From Blastomonas natatoria (GTDB lineage Bacteria; Pseudomonadota; Alphaproteobacteria; Sphingomonadales; Sphingomonadaceae): a DNA stretch of 64,000 nucleotides. The notes below the pieces were generated by a model. It had not been told where the DNA came from, did not search any database, and saw nothing but the letters and a program-made list of their open reading frames with translations. The position numbers and the translations under genes were made by a program. The stretch lies in the NCBI RefSeq assembly GCF_003201955.1, contig NZ_QJJM01000008.1:124001-188000 (forward strand), read 5' to 3'. This document shows positions 1 to 9,948 of the stretch, piece by piece (positions within the stretch are counted from its first letter, which is position 1; every line of letters starts with the position of its first letter).

Positions 1-1329
1 GGCGATGAGGCCGGTCTTGTCGTCGCGATAGATGCGGCCGTCCTTCATCACGAAATCGATGGTGCGCAGCGCCGAAATATTCTCCACCGGATTGGCGTTG
101 ACCGCGACGATGTCGGCGGCGAGGCCTGGCTTGATGCGCCCGGTCATGTCGTCGATCTTGAGCATCCTTGCGGTCTCGGTAGTTCCCGAGCGCAGCGCCT
201 GGAGCGGGGTCATACCCGCCTTCACATAGAGCTCGGCCTCGGCCACGGTAGCAGTGGTGCCGTCATTGGGTTCGAACGGAAACTGGTCGGTACCCAGCGC
301 GATGTTGACGCCCAGGCGGATCGCCTTTTCCAGCATCGCCCAGTGTTCCTTGCCGGTGCTATCGACGCGTGCGAGATACCAGGCTGGCGATCCGATCTTC
401 TTGTAGAATTCCTTCGCACCCGGCTGGCTGACGACGATGGTAGGCACCAGCCAGACACCCTTTTTCTTCATCAGCTGAAGCGCGGCATCATCGAGATAAT
501 AGCCGTGTTCGAAGCAATCGATGTCGAACTTCAGCGCCTGCTGCGCCGCCTGGGCCGAGCCGTTATGCGCGGTCACCGGAATGCCGTTGCGATGCGCGAC
601 CTCGATGAGCGTGGACAGTTCCTCGTCGGTCATCGGCGCGGCGCCGATGGCACCATGCGTGTCCGAAATGCCGCCCGAGATGGCGATCTTGATCCAGTCG
701 GCGCCATATTTGATCTGCTTGCGCACCGCTGTTGCCAGGCCATAGGGGCCATCGGCTTCGAGCGAGCCATGGCCGCCGGTGGGCACGATGATCTCGCCTG
801 CGGTCAGGATGCGCGGGCCGATCACGTCACCGCGCTCGATCCCGGCGCGCAGCGCGAAGTCATTGCCATGATCCTCGCCGGTGGAGCGCGTGGTGGTGAC
901 CCCGGCGAGCAGCGACTTGCGCGCATTGCCTGCCATGCGCAGCACTTGTTGCGGGTCGGTCTCGTTCACCAGTGCGGCGCCCGCTGCCCCCGGCAGCTTG
1001 AGGCCGTAATGCGTGTGCATGTTCATAAGGCCCGGGATCAGCCATCGGCCTGTCATCGATACCTGCCTGGCATCTGCCGGAATGGTGATGGCAGCGGCTG
1101 GCCCGACAGCGCTGATGCGTCCGCCGCTGACAAGCACCGTCGCGTTCATCGTGACCTTGCCGGTATCGACATCGACGACATTGCCGCCGACCAGCGCGAT
1201 GACTTCGGTGCTGACCTCCTGGTCGACCATGATCTTGCCCTCGCGGGCCAAGGCATCGGTCGTTGCTGCGATCGGCATCAGCGTCGCCGCCGTTGCCAAT
1301 GCCGCTATCATCCACCGCCGGTAACGCAT
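1..1329 (-). CDS. Exported metal-dependent amidohydrolase (prolidase/imidazolonepropionase-like), C-terminus cut off by window edge
   Basis: The reading frame opens at the ATG at 1329 and runs off the left edge without a stop, giving 443 codons. An N-terminal arginine/hydrophobic stretch (MRYRRWMIAALATAATLMPI) looks like a secretion signal. The amidohydrolase fold is shown by the first metal motif MHTHYG, the segment GADWIKIAISGG that holds the probable carbamylated lysine, the TAHNGS and FEHGYYL histidine segments, and GTDQFP near the end for the last metal-site aspartate. Family members hydrolyse C-N bonds in Xaa-Pro dipeptides, hydantoin-like rings or lactams; the substrate cannot be read from sequence. 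It is divergent from the DUF885 hydrolase at 1587, also exported, so the pair may handle periplasmic peptides (inference). Confidence 0.85.
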   Translation of the reverse strand, partial: MRYRRWMIAALATAATLMPIAATTDALAREGKIMVDQEVSTEVIALVGGNVVDVDTGKVTMNATVLVSGGRISAVGPAAAITIPADARQVSMTGRWLIPGLMNMHTHYGLKLPGAAGAALVNETDPQQVLRMAGNARKSLLAGVTTTRSTGEDHGNDFALRAGIERGDVIGPRILTAGEIIVPTGGHGSLEADGPYGLATAVRKQIKYGADWIKIAISGGISDTHGAIGAAPMTDEELSTLIEVAHRNGIPVTAHNGSAQAAQQALKFDIDCFEHGYYLDDAALQLMKKKGVWLVPTIVVSQPGAKEFYKKIGSPAWYLARVDSTGKEHWAMLEKAIRLGVNIALGTDQFPFEPNDGTTATVAEAELYVKAGMTPLQALRSGTTETARMLKIDDMTGRIKPGLAADIVAVNANPVENISALRTIDFVMKDGRIYRDDKTGLIA

Positions 1330-1586
1330 GTGCACTATCCCCGCTGTCCCCTCGAATACGTGCAACGTCACGCAAATGACGCATTCGTGCAATGCAGCAA
1401 AACCATTGGAATCGTTGCGTTGGGCGCAACATATGTGACTTGGAGAGCGCTTCGGCGAAATTAAATTGTTTCTATCCAATGTGTTAGTCAGATATTTGGG
1501 TGGTTTTTGGCCGCCTGCCAGCGCAATTTGAACACTTGAAACTCGCTCCCGGTTGTTGAGGATCAGAGCGGCAGGGAGATTGAAAA

Positions 1587-3407
1587 ATGGCGATGAACGG
1601 CTTTCGGGTTACGCGCAGGGCAACGTTGGCGGGCGGACTGGCCTTCGGCGCCCTGGCGAGCGTGCCGCTCAGCGCCCAGGCAGGGGCCGAGGGCGCGAGG
1701 CTGCGCGCGCTGCTGGAACAGGCCGATGCCGCCGATGCGCTGCTCGACCCGCTGTCGGACGAACGACGCGGGGAAAGCAGCGGGCCTGCCTATGTCGATC
1801 CGCTGGGCGACTATTACGGCGCGACGCTGGAGGCCAACAAGCGGGCGCAGCTTGCCGCGCTCCAGCAGATTGATCGCAAGGCGCTGTCGCCACAGGACGC
1901 CATTGCCTATGACGTGTTTGCCTATCGGACGCGCGAGGTGCTCAACCTGTTCGACAGCGGACTGTTTGCCATCAAGCGGCAGCTGGCGCTCGATCCCTCG
2001 TTCGGTCCGCATGTCGAAGTGGCCGATTTCGTATCGGGTGGCGGCGCGCGTTTCGAGTCGCTCGCCGATTACGAGCGTGGCCTGGAGCGGCTTGCGGGCT
2101 TTGGCGATTATCTGCAAACGGCGGTCGTGCGGCTGCGCGAAGGTCTGGCGTCGGGCCATGTGCAATCGCAGGTCGTGGTCGGCAATGTGCTCCGCCAGGT
2201 CGATGCCATGCTGGCGCTCGCGCCCGATGACACGCCGTTCTTTGCGGCAATCCGGCGTCTGCCGGATGCGATCACCGCGAGTGACGGCGAGCGTCTGACA
2301 GCAGCCTATCGGACGATGATCACCCGGCGCATCCTGCCCGGCTATCAGCTGTGGCGCGATTTCCTGACGCAGGATTATGCACCCAGGGCACTTGCGCTGC
2401 CGGGGCGAGGCGCCATGCCCGATGGCGACAGGCTCTATGCCGCCGAACTGGCACGGCACACGACGACCACGCTGGGTGCCGACGAAATCCACGCGCTCGG
2501 ACTGTCGGAGGTCGCGCGCATTCGCGGCGAGATGGAGCAGGCGCGCAAGGATATCGGCTTTGACGGCGACCTTGCCGGGCTGTTCGAGCATATCCGCACC
2601 GACCCCCGATATTATTGCAAGACGCCCGAAGAGCTGCTCGCGCGTTTTGCCGCGATCGAGGCGAAGATCTGGCCGGCCATCCCCAAGCTGTTCGCGCGGC
2701 GGCCCAAGGCACCGTTCCGCGTCGGGCCGCTGCCGGCACTCGGCGACCAGCGCGGGACGGGCTATTACCGGCCCGGGCCAGCAGACGGGGTGTCGCCGGG
2801 GACGCTCTATTTCAACATGGCGATGCTCGGCACGCGGCCGATCCCGACGCTCGAGACGCTGACGCTGCACGAGGGCATTCCCGGCCATCATTTCCAGATC
2901 ACGCTGGCGCGCGAGAACGAGGCGCTGCCACCGATTCTTCGCTTCGGATCGTCCACCGCCTATTCGGAAGGCTGGGGGCTTTATGCCGAATCGCTCGGCC
3001 GCGACCTCGGCATGTTTACCGATCCGCTCCAGTGGTTCGGGCATCTCGACATGGAGATGCTGCGCGCCGTACGGCTGGTGGTCGATACCGGGTTGCACGC
3101 GAAGAACTGGCAGCGCCAGAAGGCGATCGATTACATGCTGGCCAACACTTCGATGGCGCCCAAGGATGTCGCGGTGGAGATCGACCGGTACATTGCGATG
3201 CCCGGTCAGGCCTGTGCTTACAAGATCGGCGAGATTCGAATCGCGGTGCTGCGCGAACGTGCCCGCAAGGCGCTCGGCAGCCGTTTCGACATTCGCGACT
3301 ATCACGATCAGGTGCTGGGCACCGGCGCGCTGCCGCTGGCGGTTCTGGAGGCGAAGATCGACCGCTGGATCGCGGGCGGGGGAGGGGCCGCCGGCTCAGG
3401 CTTCTGA
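1587..3407 (+). CDS. DUF885 family exported hydrolase
   Basis: This 606-residue protein starts with a twin-arginine-like leader (TRRATLAGG followed by a hydrophobic stretch and an AQA cleavage site), so export to the periplasm is likely. The DUF885 signature lies near residue 430: TLHEGIPGHHFQ, a zinc-peptidase-like HExxxHH arrangement, followed by the Tyr/Glu-rich segment SEGWGLYAESLG. Length is normal for the family. Members are little characterised; some are carboxypeptidase-like metalloproteins. A purine-rich AGGGAGA lies just before the chosen ATG at 1587; an in-frame ATG two codons later is an alternative. Its last 12 bases overlap the end of the convergent flavin reductase gene. Confidence 0.85.
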   Translation: MAMNGFRVTRRATLAGGLAFGALASVPLSAQAGAEGARLRALLEQADAADALLDPLSDERRGESSGPAYVDPLGDYYGATLEANKRAQLAALQQIDRKALSPQDAIAYDVFAYRTREVLNLFDSGLFAIKRQLALDPSFGPHVEVADFVSGGGARFESLADYERGLERLAGFGDYLQTAVVRLREGLASGHVQSQVVVGNVLRQVDAMLALAPDDTPFFAAIRRLPDAITASDGERLTAAYRTMITRRILPGYQLWRDFLTQDYAPRALALPGRGAMPDGDRLYAAELARHTTTTLGADEIHALGLSEVARIRGEMEQARKDIGFDGDLAGLFEHIRTDPRYYCKTPEELLARFAAIEAKIWPAIPKLFARRPKAPFRVGPLPALGDQRGTGYYRPGPADGVSPGTLYFNMAMLGTRPIPTLETLTLHEGIPGHHFQITLARENEALPPILRFGSSTAYSEGWGLYAESLGRDLGMFTDPLQWFGHLDMEMLRAVRLVVDTGLHAKNWQRQKAIDYMLANTSMAPKDVAVEIDRYIAMPGQACAYKIGEIRIAVLRERARKALGSRFDIRDYHDQVLGTGALPLAVLEAKIDRWIAGGGGAAGSGF

Positions 3408-4040
3408 GCCCGGCGCATCCTTGGGCCAGACCGGCCTGTCCATCTGGAACAGATCGGTCATCCGTACATACCAGCCCGCCCCGTGGACACGGCCGATGAG
3501 CCCCATGGCGAGCGTATCGACATGGCAGCGATCGCGATCGAGCACGAACCGGTCGGCAATATGCGCCACCAGGACTTCACCGATGATGATCACCTGTCCG
3601 CCCTCTCCGCCGGGATAGACGGTCTCAAGGACCCGGCATTCGAAGCTGGCAGGCGCGCTGGCGATGCGCGGCGGTGCAACAAGGCGCGAAGGCAGCAGGT
3701 CGAGCCCCGCCAGCGCGCATTCGTCCACCTCCGGCGGAGCGTCGATGCAGGTGAGGTTCATCGCCTCGGCATCGGCCTCGCATACCAGGTTGATGACGAA
3801 TTCGCCGGTGGTGGTGATATTGACCGCGCTGTCCTTCAGCCCGCCCTCGGGCCGCAGCATCAGGCCCAGCACGACCGTCGGCGGATCGGACCCCATCATG
3901 TTGAAAAAGCTGTAGGGTGCAGCATTGTGAATGCCGTCGGCCGAGCGGCTGGTGACCCAGGCGATCGGACGCGGAGTGATGGAAGAGGCGAGCAGCTTGT
4001 AGCGCTTGGCGACTTCGAGCGCGCGCAGATCGAACTCCAC
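3396..4040 (-). CDS. Flavin reductase-like domain (FMN-binding) protein
   Basis: The 214-residue product matches the flavin reductase-like split-barrel family: an N-terminal PRPIAWVTSRS segment and NAAPYSFFNMMGSDPP are the usual FMN-phosphate-binding region, followed by the DSAVNITTTGEFVINLV strand. Such proteins bind FMN and either supply reduced flavin to a monooxygenase or act as small oxidoreductases. It lies 4 bases downstream of the nitrilase stop on the same strand, so the two are probably co-transcribed. The partner enzyme is unknown; the fused monooxygenase of the adjacent operon carries its own FAD domain and does not obviously need it. Confidence 0.85.
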   Translation of the reverse strand: MEFDLRALEVAKRYKLLASSITPRPIAWVTSRSADGIHNAAPYSFFNMMGSDPPTVVLGLMLRPEGGLKDSAVNITTTGEFVINLVCEADAEAMNLTCIDAPPEVDECALAGLDLLPSRLVAPPRIASAPASFECRVLETVYPGGEGGQVIIIGEVLVAHIADRFVLDRDRCHVDTLAMGLIGRVHGAGWYVRMTDLFQMDRPVWPKDAPGSEA

Positions 4041-4044
4041 TGCC

Positions 4045-4980
4045 TCAACCCTCCAGCGTGCGCACGACCGGCGGCTTGGCGCGTTCGTCCACCGTCAGGC
4101 TGAAGATGTCGGGCCGCGCATAATGACCGGTGACATCGAAGTCATACTTGCCCCGCACCACTTCCTCGGTGTCGATCTCGGCATAGAGAATGGTCTCGCC
4201 TGCATAATCGGGCCCGGCGAGCACGTCGCCGAGCGGAGCGATGATGCAACTGCCCCCACGCATCAGGACCGTTTCGGGATCGTTGCCCAAAGCGCAATCA
4301 TAGTCGTCGGGAAACGCGCTTCGCGTGATGTGCTGGCAGGCGGAAAGAACGAAGGTGCGACCCTCCAGCGCAATGTGCCGCATCGAGGCGAGCCAGCCGT
4401 CGCGATCGTCGGCGGTGGGCGCACACCAGATCGATATGCCCTTGGCGTACATGGCCATGCGCATCGCCGGCATGTAGTTTTCCCAGCAGATCACTGCACC
4501 GACCTTGCCCAGCGGCGTATCGAGCACCGGCATGGTCGACCCGTCGCCAAAGCCCCAGATCAGCCGTTCTGCTCCGGTCGGCATCAGCTTGCGGTGCTTG
4601 GCCACCAGGCCGTTAGCGCCGTCGAAAAACAGCGCAGTGCAATAGAGCGTACCTCCGTCGCGCTCGATCACGCCGATCACCACGAACAGCCCGGTTTCCG
4701 CAGTTGCGTCGGCGATCAGCGCGACCTCCGGGCCGTCAAGGGCGATTGCCGCTTCATGGTAGCGCTGGAAATCCCCGCGCCCCTCGGGCTTGCGCATGCC
4801 GACCGGCGTGCCGAACGATGCGCCTTTGGGATAGCCGCCGATAAAGGCTTCGGGGAACACCGCCAGCCGTGCGCCCGCCGCAGCCGCTTCGCGGATCAGC
4901 GATGCCGCCTTGGCAGCCGATGCTGCCGGATCGAACGGGTCCGATGCCGCCTGAACCACCGCTGCCTTGTATCTCGCCAT
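4045..4980 (-). CDS. Nitrilase / carbon-nitrogen hydrolase
   Basis: A 311-residue nitrilase-superfamily enzyme with all three catalytic residues visible: E44 in FPEAFIGGYPKG, K131 in HRKLMPTGAERL and C165 in ICWENYMP. The CWENYMP context and the length point to the true nitrilase branch (R-CN to R-COOH plus ammonia) or a close amidase-like branch rather than N-carbamoyl hydrolases. The frame is open further upstream to 5085, but ATG 4980 is preceded by a good AAGAAAGG ribosome site and begins the conserved MARYKAAVVQAA strand. It is divergent from the gentisate operon across 98 bases, so a nitrile-derived aromatic acid feeding that operon is possible but unproven. Confidence 0.85.
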   Translation of the reverse strand: MARYKAAVVQAASDPFDPAASAAKAASLIREAAAAGARLAVFPEAFIGGYPKGASFGTPVGMRKPEGRGDFQRYHEAAIALDGPEVALIADATAETGLFVVIGVIERDGGTLYCTALFFDGANGLVAKHRKLMPTGAERLIWGFGDGSTMPVLDTPLGKVGAVICWENYMPAMRMAMYAKGISIWCAPTADDRDGWLASMRHIALEGRTFVLSACQHITRSAFPDDYDCALGNDPETVLMRGGSCIIAPLGDVLAGPDYAGETILYAEIDTEEVVRGKYDFDVTGHYARPDIFSLTVDERAKPPVVRTLEG

Positions 4981-5022
4981 CGCGCTGACCTTTCTTTTCC
5001 GGGCCGACCATAGCTCTGCCCG

Positions 5023-5051
5023 TTGACGTTTCAAGCTTAAAGTTTTAACCT
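5023..5051 (+). promoter_or_regulatory. Candidate sigma70 promoter for the gentisate operon
   Basis: TTGACG (5023-5028), a 17-base spacer and TAACCT (5046-5051) make a plausible -35/-10 pair in the nitrilase/dioxygenase divergent region. The spacer and -10 are AT-rich and contain AAGCTT and TTAAAGTTTTAA, near-palindromic stretches of the kind MarR proteins bind. That would suit control by the MarR gene inside the operon. This is pattern-based only. Confidence 0.4.
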
Positions 5052-5078
5052 TCAAATATCTAGGCGAAAGGATTCGGC

Positions 5079-6203
5079 ATGGCATCGACCTATGACCAAT
5101 ATCGCGAAGACGTGGCCGGCAGGGCCAATGTCACCGACACGCCCGAACTGATCCGCTATTACCGCGAACTCGAGGAGCTGGGAACCGGCGCGCTGTGGAC
5201 GGTCGCCAACAAGATCGAGCCATGGGAGCCCGCTTCGCCATCGGTGCCGATCATCTGGCGTTACAATGACCTGCGCGACCGGGTGATGCGCGCGCTCGAA
5301 CTGGTGACTCCCGAACAGGCCGGGCGGCGCGTGGTCTACCTCGCCAATCCGGCGCGGCAGGATGTCGTGGCCGCGGTGGGCTGGCTCTATTCGGGGCTGC
5401 AGGTGATGGCGCCCGGAGAATGTGCATCGAGCCATCGTCATTCGGCCTCGGCGCTGCGCTTCATCATGGAGGGCGAGGGCGCCTTCACCAATGTCGACGG
5501 ACACAAGATGACGCTAGGCCGCAACGATTTCGTGCTGACGCCCAACGGCACCTGGCATGAACATGGCGTGGCGGAAGGCGGCACCCCCTGCATCTGGCAG
5601 GACGGGCTCGACATTCCGCTGATGAACGCGCTCGACGCCAATTTCTACGAGGTGCATCCGGACCTCAACCAGGCCGTGACCTATCCGGTCGACGATTCGA
5701 CCGCGACCTGGGCCGGCGCGGGGCTGCGCCCGGCAGGTCAGGACTGGTCGAAGCGCTACTCGCCGTTGTTCAAATACGAATGGGAGCCAACCTATGAGGC
5801 GCTCCAGCGCTATGCCAGGGTCACCGATGGCAGCCCCTATGATGGCGTGCACATGGATTACATGAACCCGCTGACCGGCGGTGCTGTCATGTCCACGATC
5901 GGTGCGTCGATCCAGATGCTGCGCCCCGGCGAGCGCACCCGCGCGCACCGCGAGGTCGGCAATTTCGTCTATCAGTGCGCCAAGGGCTCTGGATATTCGA
6001 TCATCAACGGTCAGCGCTTTGACTGGCAGGAGCGCGACATCTTCGTCGTGCCGAGCTGGATGTTCCACGAGCATTGCAACGCCTCGGAGAGCGAGGATGC
6101 GTGCCTGTTCTCGTTCCATGACCTGCCGGTGATGCGCGCGCTCGGCCTCTACCGGCAGGAAGCGCTGGCCGAAAATGGCGGGCACCAGCCGATTGCCGTC
6201 TGA
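5079..6203 (+). CDS. gtdA: Gentisate 1,2-dioxygenase
   Basis: A 374-residue bicupin that cleaves gentisate (2,5-dihydroxybenzoate) between C1 and C2 to maleylpyruvate. The N-terminal cupin carries the iron ligands H119-x-H121 (SSHRHSASALRF) and H160 (GTWHEHG). The second cupin (about residues 260-345) ends in the VPSWMFHEH segment. Length and the characteristic IIWRYNDLRD and QVMAPGECASSHRHS blocks match gentisate dioxygenases rather than 1-hydroxy-2-naphthoate or salicylate dioxygenases, although those relatives share the fold. Ribosome site AAAGGA sits 8 bases before the ATG. It is the first gene of a six-gene operon whose later members provide the preceding hydroxylation and CoA-ester hydrolysis. 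Confidence 0.93.
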   Translation: MASTYDQYREDVAGRANVTDTPELIRYYRELEELGTGALWTVANKIEPWEPASPSVPIIWRYNDLRDRVMRALELVTPEQAGRRVVYLANPARQDVVAAVGWLYSGLQVMAPGECASSHRHSASALRFIMEGEGAFTNVDGHKMTLGRNDFVLTPNGTWHEHGVAEGGTPCIWQDGLDIPLMNALDANFYEVHPDLNQAVTYPVDDSTATWAGAGLRPAGQDWSKRYSPLFKYEWEPTYEALQRYARVTDGSPYDGVHMDYMNPLTGGAVMSTIGASIQMLRPGERTRAHREVGNFVYQCAKGSGYSIINGQRFDWQERDIFVVPSWMFHEHCNASESEDACLFSFHDLPVMRALGLYRQEALAENGGHQPIAV

Positions 6204-6245
6204 CTTTCCCTTTCCTTTTCTCCCCCTGTTCGAAGGATTTCATTC

Positions 6246-7157
6246 ATGCGTCTTGTGACCTTTCGCGCCGATGTCGAAGCGTCTGCCCGGCTGGGTGCGG
6301 TAGTCGATCGGCTTGTGGTCGATCTGGGGCTGCTCGGCGAAGCCACCGGTGTGCCGCTGCCCAGCTCGATGCTCGAGTTCATCGATCTGGGACCGGAGGC
6401 CGTGCGCATAGCAACCGCGTTGCTGGCGGAGCTGGACGGCGACTTTCCTCTTGGCACGGCGCTGCCGCTTGCCAATGTGAAGCTGCTCGCGCCGATTCCT
6501 CGTCCGCGCAAGAATGTCTTCGGCATCGGCCTCAACTATATCGACCATGTCGCCGAATCCGCAGCAGCGCTGGATACGTCGCCCGATCTGCCGCGCCAGC
6601 CGGTGATCTTTTCCAAGCCGCCGACCAGCGTCTGCGGACCCGGCGATCCGATCCCGCATGATGCGGGCGTTACGCAGCAGCTCGACTGGGAGGTCGAACT
6701 GGCAGCGATCATCGGAACGCGCGCCAAGCGCGTTGCCCGCGAGGATGCGCTGGCTCATGTGTTCGGCTATACCGTGCTGATCGATTTCAGCGCGCGCGAC
6801 TGCCGCCGTGCCGGGCAGTGGATCTATTCCAAGGGGCAGGACGGCTATGCCCCGATGGGGCCGATGATCGTCACCGCCGACGAAATTCCCGATCCGCAAA
6901 CGCTCGACCTGTGGCTGACCGTCAACGGCGTCGAGAAGCAGCGGTCGAACACCGCCAAGATGCTGTTCAAGGTCGATGAGCTGATCGCCGACATCTCGGT
7001 CGGCATCACGCTGGAGCCGGGTGACATTATCGCGACCGGCACGCCAGAAGGTGTCGGCGCAGGCCGGACGCCGCAGGAATTCCTGTGGCCGGGCGATGTC
7101 GTCGAGTGCGCGGTCGAAGGCATCGGCAGCCTTCGCCACAATATCGTCGCGGTATAA
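6246..7157 (+). CDS. Fumarylacetoacetate hydrolase family protein (probable maleylpyruvate/fumarylpyruvate hydrolase)
   Basis: This 303-residue protein has the C-terminal FAH domain: [14 protein letters not shown], the acidic metal-binding segment [11 protein letters not shown], and [15 protein letters not shown] near the end. In gentisate pathways an FAH enzyme hydrolyses the ring-cleavage product to pyruvate plus fumarate or malate. No maleylpyruvate isomerase (GST-like or DinB-like) is encoded in the window, so direct maleylpyruvate hydrolysis, or an isomerase elsewhere, must be assumed. It follows the dioxygenase by 42 bases, and its TAA overlaps the ATG of the next gene by one base. Confidence 0.85.
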   Translation: MRLVTFRADVEASARLGAVVDRLVVDLGLLGEATGVPLPSSMLEFIDLGPEAVRIATALLAELDGDFPLGTALPLANVKLLAPIPRPRKNVFGIGLNYIDHVAESAAALDTSPDLPRQPVIFSKPPTSVCGPGDPIPHDAGVTQQLDWEVELAAIIGTRAKRVAREDALAHVFGYTVLIDFSARDCRRAGQWIYSKGQDGYAPMGPMIVTADEIPDPQTLDLWLTVNGVEKQRSNTAKMLFKVDELIADISVGITLEPGDIIATGTPEGVGAGRTPQEFLWPGDVVECAVEGIGSLRHNIVAV

Positions 7158-9448
7158 TGGCCATGCGTATTGCGTGCCTGGGAGGCGGACCTGCCGGTCT
7201 CTACTTCGCAATCTCGATGAAGCTGCGCGATCCGGCGCATGACATCACGGTGTTCGAGCGCAACAAGGCGGGCGACACGTTCGGCTGGGGTGTGGTCTTT
7301 TCCGACCAGACGTTGGGCAATCTGCGCGCCAACGATCCGGTCAGCGCCGCGACGATCGCGGACAGCTTCGCGCATTGGGACGATGTCGATGTCGTGATCG
7401 GCGATGAGCGCATCCGCTCGCGCGGACATGGCTTTATCGGTATCGGCCGCAAGCGACTGCTGATCATCCTGCAGGAACGCGCACGCGAGTTGGGCGTGAA
7501 CCTGGTGTTCGAGACCGAGTTCAGTCCGGAGGTCGAGGCCTGGGGCGATTATGACCTGATCGTCGCGGCCGATGGCGTCAACAGCCGCGTGCGCGAGCTC
7601 TATGCCGAGCGGTTCGATGTCGACATCCAGGTGCGTGCGAACAAGTTCATCTGGCTCGGCACCACCCGGCTGTTCGAGGCGTTCGAGTTCATCTTCGAAA
7701 AGACCGAAGCCGGTTGGGTCTGGGCCCATGCCTATCGGTTCGACGACACGCACTCGACCTTCATTGTCGAATGTTCGGAAAGCACCTGGGCCGGGCTCGG
7801 CTTCGACAGGATGGAGCCGGACGAGGCGCGCGCGGCATGCGAGAAGCTGTTCGCCCGGCATCTTCAGGGCCACCCGCTGATCAGCAACGCCACGCATCTG
7901 CGCGGTTCTGCCGCCTGGATCAACTTCCGCCGGGTGCTGTGTCACCGCTGGTCGTTCGACAATGTCGTGCTGCTCGGCGATGCCGCACACACCGCGCATT
8001 TCTCGATCGGATCGGGCACCAAGCTGGCGCTGGAAGATGCGATCAAGCTCGCCGCCGTGCTCGACCGGCCCGGGCTGGACGAGCGCCCGGCTCTGGCCAG
8101 TGCGCTGGGCGAATATGAGCAGGAACGCCGGGTCGAGGTGCTCAAGATCCAGAATGCGGCGCGCAATTCGACCGAATGGTTCGAGACGCTGGACCGCTAT
8201 ATCGACTTTCCGCCGATCCAGTTCGGCTATTCGCTGATGACCCGGTCGCAGCGGGTCAGCCATGCGAACCTGGCGTTGCGTGATCCGCAATGGTTGACCG
8301 AGGTCGAAAGCTGGTTTGCTTCGCAATCGGGCGGCGATTCCGCAGCGCCGCCGATGTTCACGCCGTTCCGCCTGCGCGGGCTGACGCTCGCCAATCGCGT
8401 GGTCGTCGCGCCTGTCCTGACCTATCAGGCCGATGACCAGGGGCGGGTGGGGGCGTTCCATCTGGTCCATTATGGAGCACGCGCGCTGGGCGGCGCGGGA
8501 CTGGTGATGACCGAGATGTGCGCGGTTTCGCCCGAAGGCCGGATCACGCCTGCCTGCCCTGGCCTGTGGACCGACGAGCAAGCCGATGGCTGGTCGCCGA
8601 TCGTCAATTTCGCACATGCCGCAGGTTGTGCAATCGGGGTGCAGATCGGCCATGCCGGTGCGCGCGGGGCGGTATCGGTGCCTTCAAAGGGCGAAAAGCC
8701 CTTGGCCGAAGGGGCTTGGCCGCTGGTGGCTGCCAGCGCGGAACCCTGGGCTCCCGGCCATGCAACACCGTCGGCACTCGATGAAACGGGCATGGATGCG
8801 ATCCGCGCAGCTTTTGTCGATGCTGCCCGCCGCGCCGACCGGGCGGGGTTCGATCTGATCGAGATCCAGGCAGGCCATGGCTATCTGCTGTCCGGCTTCA
8901 TCAGCCCGCTGACCAACCATCGCGACGATGCCCTTGGCGGTGAACTGGCAGCGCGGCTGGTGTTCCCGGTTTCGGTCGTCGAGGCGGTGCGCGCCGTCTG
9001 GCCGCAGGACAAGCCGCTGTCCGTGCGCATCTCGGCGCATGACTGGGCACCGGGCGGTATCACCGGCGACGACGCCGTTGAGATCGCACAGGCTTTCCGC
9101 GCCGCCGGAGCCGATATCGTCGATGTCTCGTCGGGCGAGACAACGCCTGCCGCAAGGCCTGTCTACGGCCGGATGTATCAGGCGCCGCTTTCCGATCAGG
9201 TCCGTAACGAGGCCGGTTGCCCGACCATCACCGCAGGCAACATCACCGACGCAGATCAGATCAACTCGATCCTGGTGGCCGGCCGTGCCGATCTCGTCGC
9301 GCTTGGAAGGCCGCATCTCGCTGATCCGGCCTGGACGCTGCATGCGGCCGCTGCTGCCGGCTACAAGGGTCTGCGCGCGCATGACGCCTACAGGCTCGGG
9401 CAGGAACAGTTGCTCCGCACCATGCGCCCGGCTACGGTCCTGGCCTGA
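7157..9448 (+). CDS. Bifunctional salicylyl-CoA 5-hydroxylase / Old Yellow Enzyme-type oxidoreductase
   Basis: A 763-residue natural fusion. Residues 1-390 form a class A flavoprotein monooxygenase: FAD motif [12 protein letters not shown] at 7-18 and the second FAD motif [15 protein letters not shown] near 272-286. From about residue 400 ([20 protein letters not shown]) an OYE/NADH:flavin oxidoreductase TIM barrel follows, with QIGHAGARG and [10 protein letters not shown]. The same architecture is known in salicylyl-CoA 5-hydroxylases and in 2-aminobenzoyl-CoA monooxygenase/reductase, so the substrate is an aryl-CoA. The dioxygenase neighbour makes gentisyl-CoA formation from salicylyl-CoA the best guess; 3- or 4-hydroxybenzoyl-CoA is an alternative. 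The frame is open upstream to 7085, but ATG 7157 overlaps the previous stop and begins the FAD strand. It ends in a TGATG overlap with the MarR gene. Confidence 0.88.
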   Translation: MAMRIACLGGGPAGLYFAISMKLRDPAHDITVFERNKAGDTFGWGVVFSDQTLGNLRANDPVSAATIADSFAHWDDVDVVIGDERIRSRGHGFIGIGRKRLLIILQERARELGVNLVFETEFSPEVEAWGDYDLIVAADGVNSRVRELYAERFDVDIQVRANKFIWLGTTRLFEAFEFIFEKTEAGWVWAHAYRFDDTHSTFIVECSESTWAGLGFDRMEPDEARAACEKLFARHLQGHPLISNATHLRGSAAWINFRRVLCHRWSFDNVVLLGDAAHTAHFSIGSGTKLALEDAIKLAAVLDRPGLDERPALASALGEYEQERRVEVLKIQNAARNSTEWFETLDRYIDFPPIQFGYSLMTRSQRVSHANLALRDPQWLTEVESWFASQSGGDSAAPPMFTPFRLRGLTLANRVVVAPVLTYQADDQGRVGAFHLVHYGARALGGAGLVMTEMCAVSPEGRITPACPGLWTDEQADGWSPIVNFAHAAGCAIGVQIGHAGARGAVSVPSKGEKPLAEGAWPLVAASAEPWAPGHATPSALDETGMDAIRAAFVDAARRADRAGFDLIEIQAGHGYLLSGFISPLTNHRDDALGGELAARLVFPVSVVEAVRAVWPQDKPLSVRISAHDWAPGGITGDDAVEIAQAFRAAGADIVDVSSGETTPAARPVYGRMYQAPLSDQVRNEAGCPTITAGNITDADQINSILVAGRADLVALGRPHLADPAWTLHAAAAAGYKGLRAHDAYRLGQEQLLRTMRPATVLA

Positions 9449-9948
9449 TGGCGACGGCAATCCAGACAGACGAAGAGGGCCCCGTTCGCAGCCCCGGCGG
9501 TTCGGCTGCCAACCCCAGTCTCAGGCTCTGGTTGCGGCTGCTCAGTTGCACGACGATTGCCGAAAAGCGGTTGCGGCGACGGCTGGCCGAACAGTTCGAC
9601 ACGACGCTGCCGCGCTTTGACGTTCTCGCCGCGCTGGAACGCGAGCCGGCCGGTCTTGCAATGAGCGAATTGTCGCAGCGGCTGCTGGTGTCCAATGGCA
9701 ATGTCACCGCCGTCGTTCAGCAGCTTGCCCGGCTTGGCCATGTCTCTGTCAGCAAGCCCGAGCATGATCGGCGAAGCTCGATCGTGTCGATGACCGATCA
9801 GGGACGCGCCCATTTTGACATGGTCGCGCGCGAGCATCACGGCTGGATCGAGCAAATGTTTGCAGGCGTCAGGGCCGCCGATCGCGACCAGCTGTACGCG
9901 CTGCTCGCGGTAGTGCGGACCTCGCTCGATCAATCGGAGGAGTGCTGA
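9448..9948 (+). CDS. MarR family transcriptional regulator
   Basis: The 166-residue protein contains a MarR winged helix (about residues 35-150): PRFDVLAALEREP, the recognition region LSQRLLVSNGNVTAVVQQLARLG and the wing KPEHDRRSSIVSMTDQG. MarR proteins of aromatic-acid operons usually repress until an aryl-CoA or phenolic ligand binds. It lies inside the operon, overlapping the hydroxylase and thioesterase genes by one base at each end, which suggests autoregulation from the promoter ahead of the dioxygenase. The ligand is unknown; salicylyl-CoA or gentisyl-CoA would be logical. Confidence 0.9.
   Translation: MATAIQTDEEGPVRSPGGSAANPSLRLWLRLLSCTTIAEKRLRRRLAEQFDTTLPRFDVLAALEREPAGLAMSELSQRLLVSNGNVTAVVQQLARLGHVSVSKPEHDRRSSIVSMTDQGRAHFDMVAREHHGWIEQMFAGVRAADRDQLYALLAVVRTSLDQSEEC

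Noticed and set aside
1563-3305. Long open frame antisense to the DUF885 gene
   Set aside because: High GC keeps antisense frames open. It has no start signal or recognisable domain, while the plus-strand frame has a full family signature.
7085-7156. Longer N-terminus for the salicylyl-CoA hydroxylase
   Set aside because: The extra 24 residues lie inside the FAH gene, are Arg-rich and unconserved; ATG 7157 begins the FAD-binding strand.
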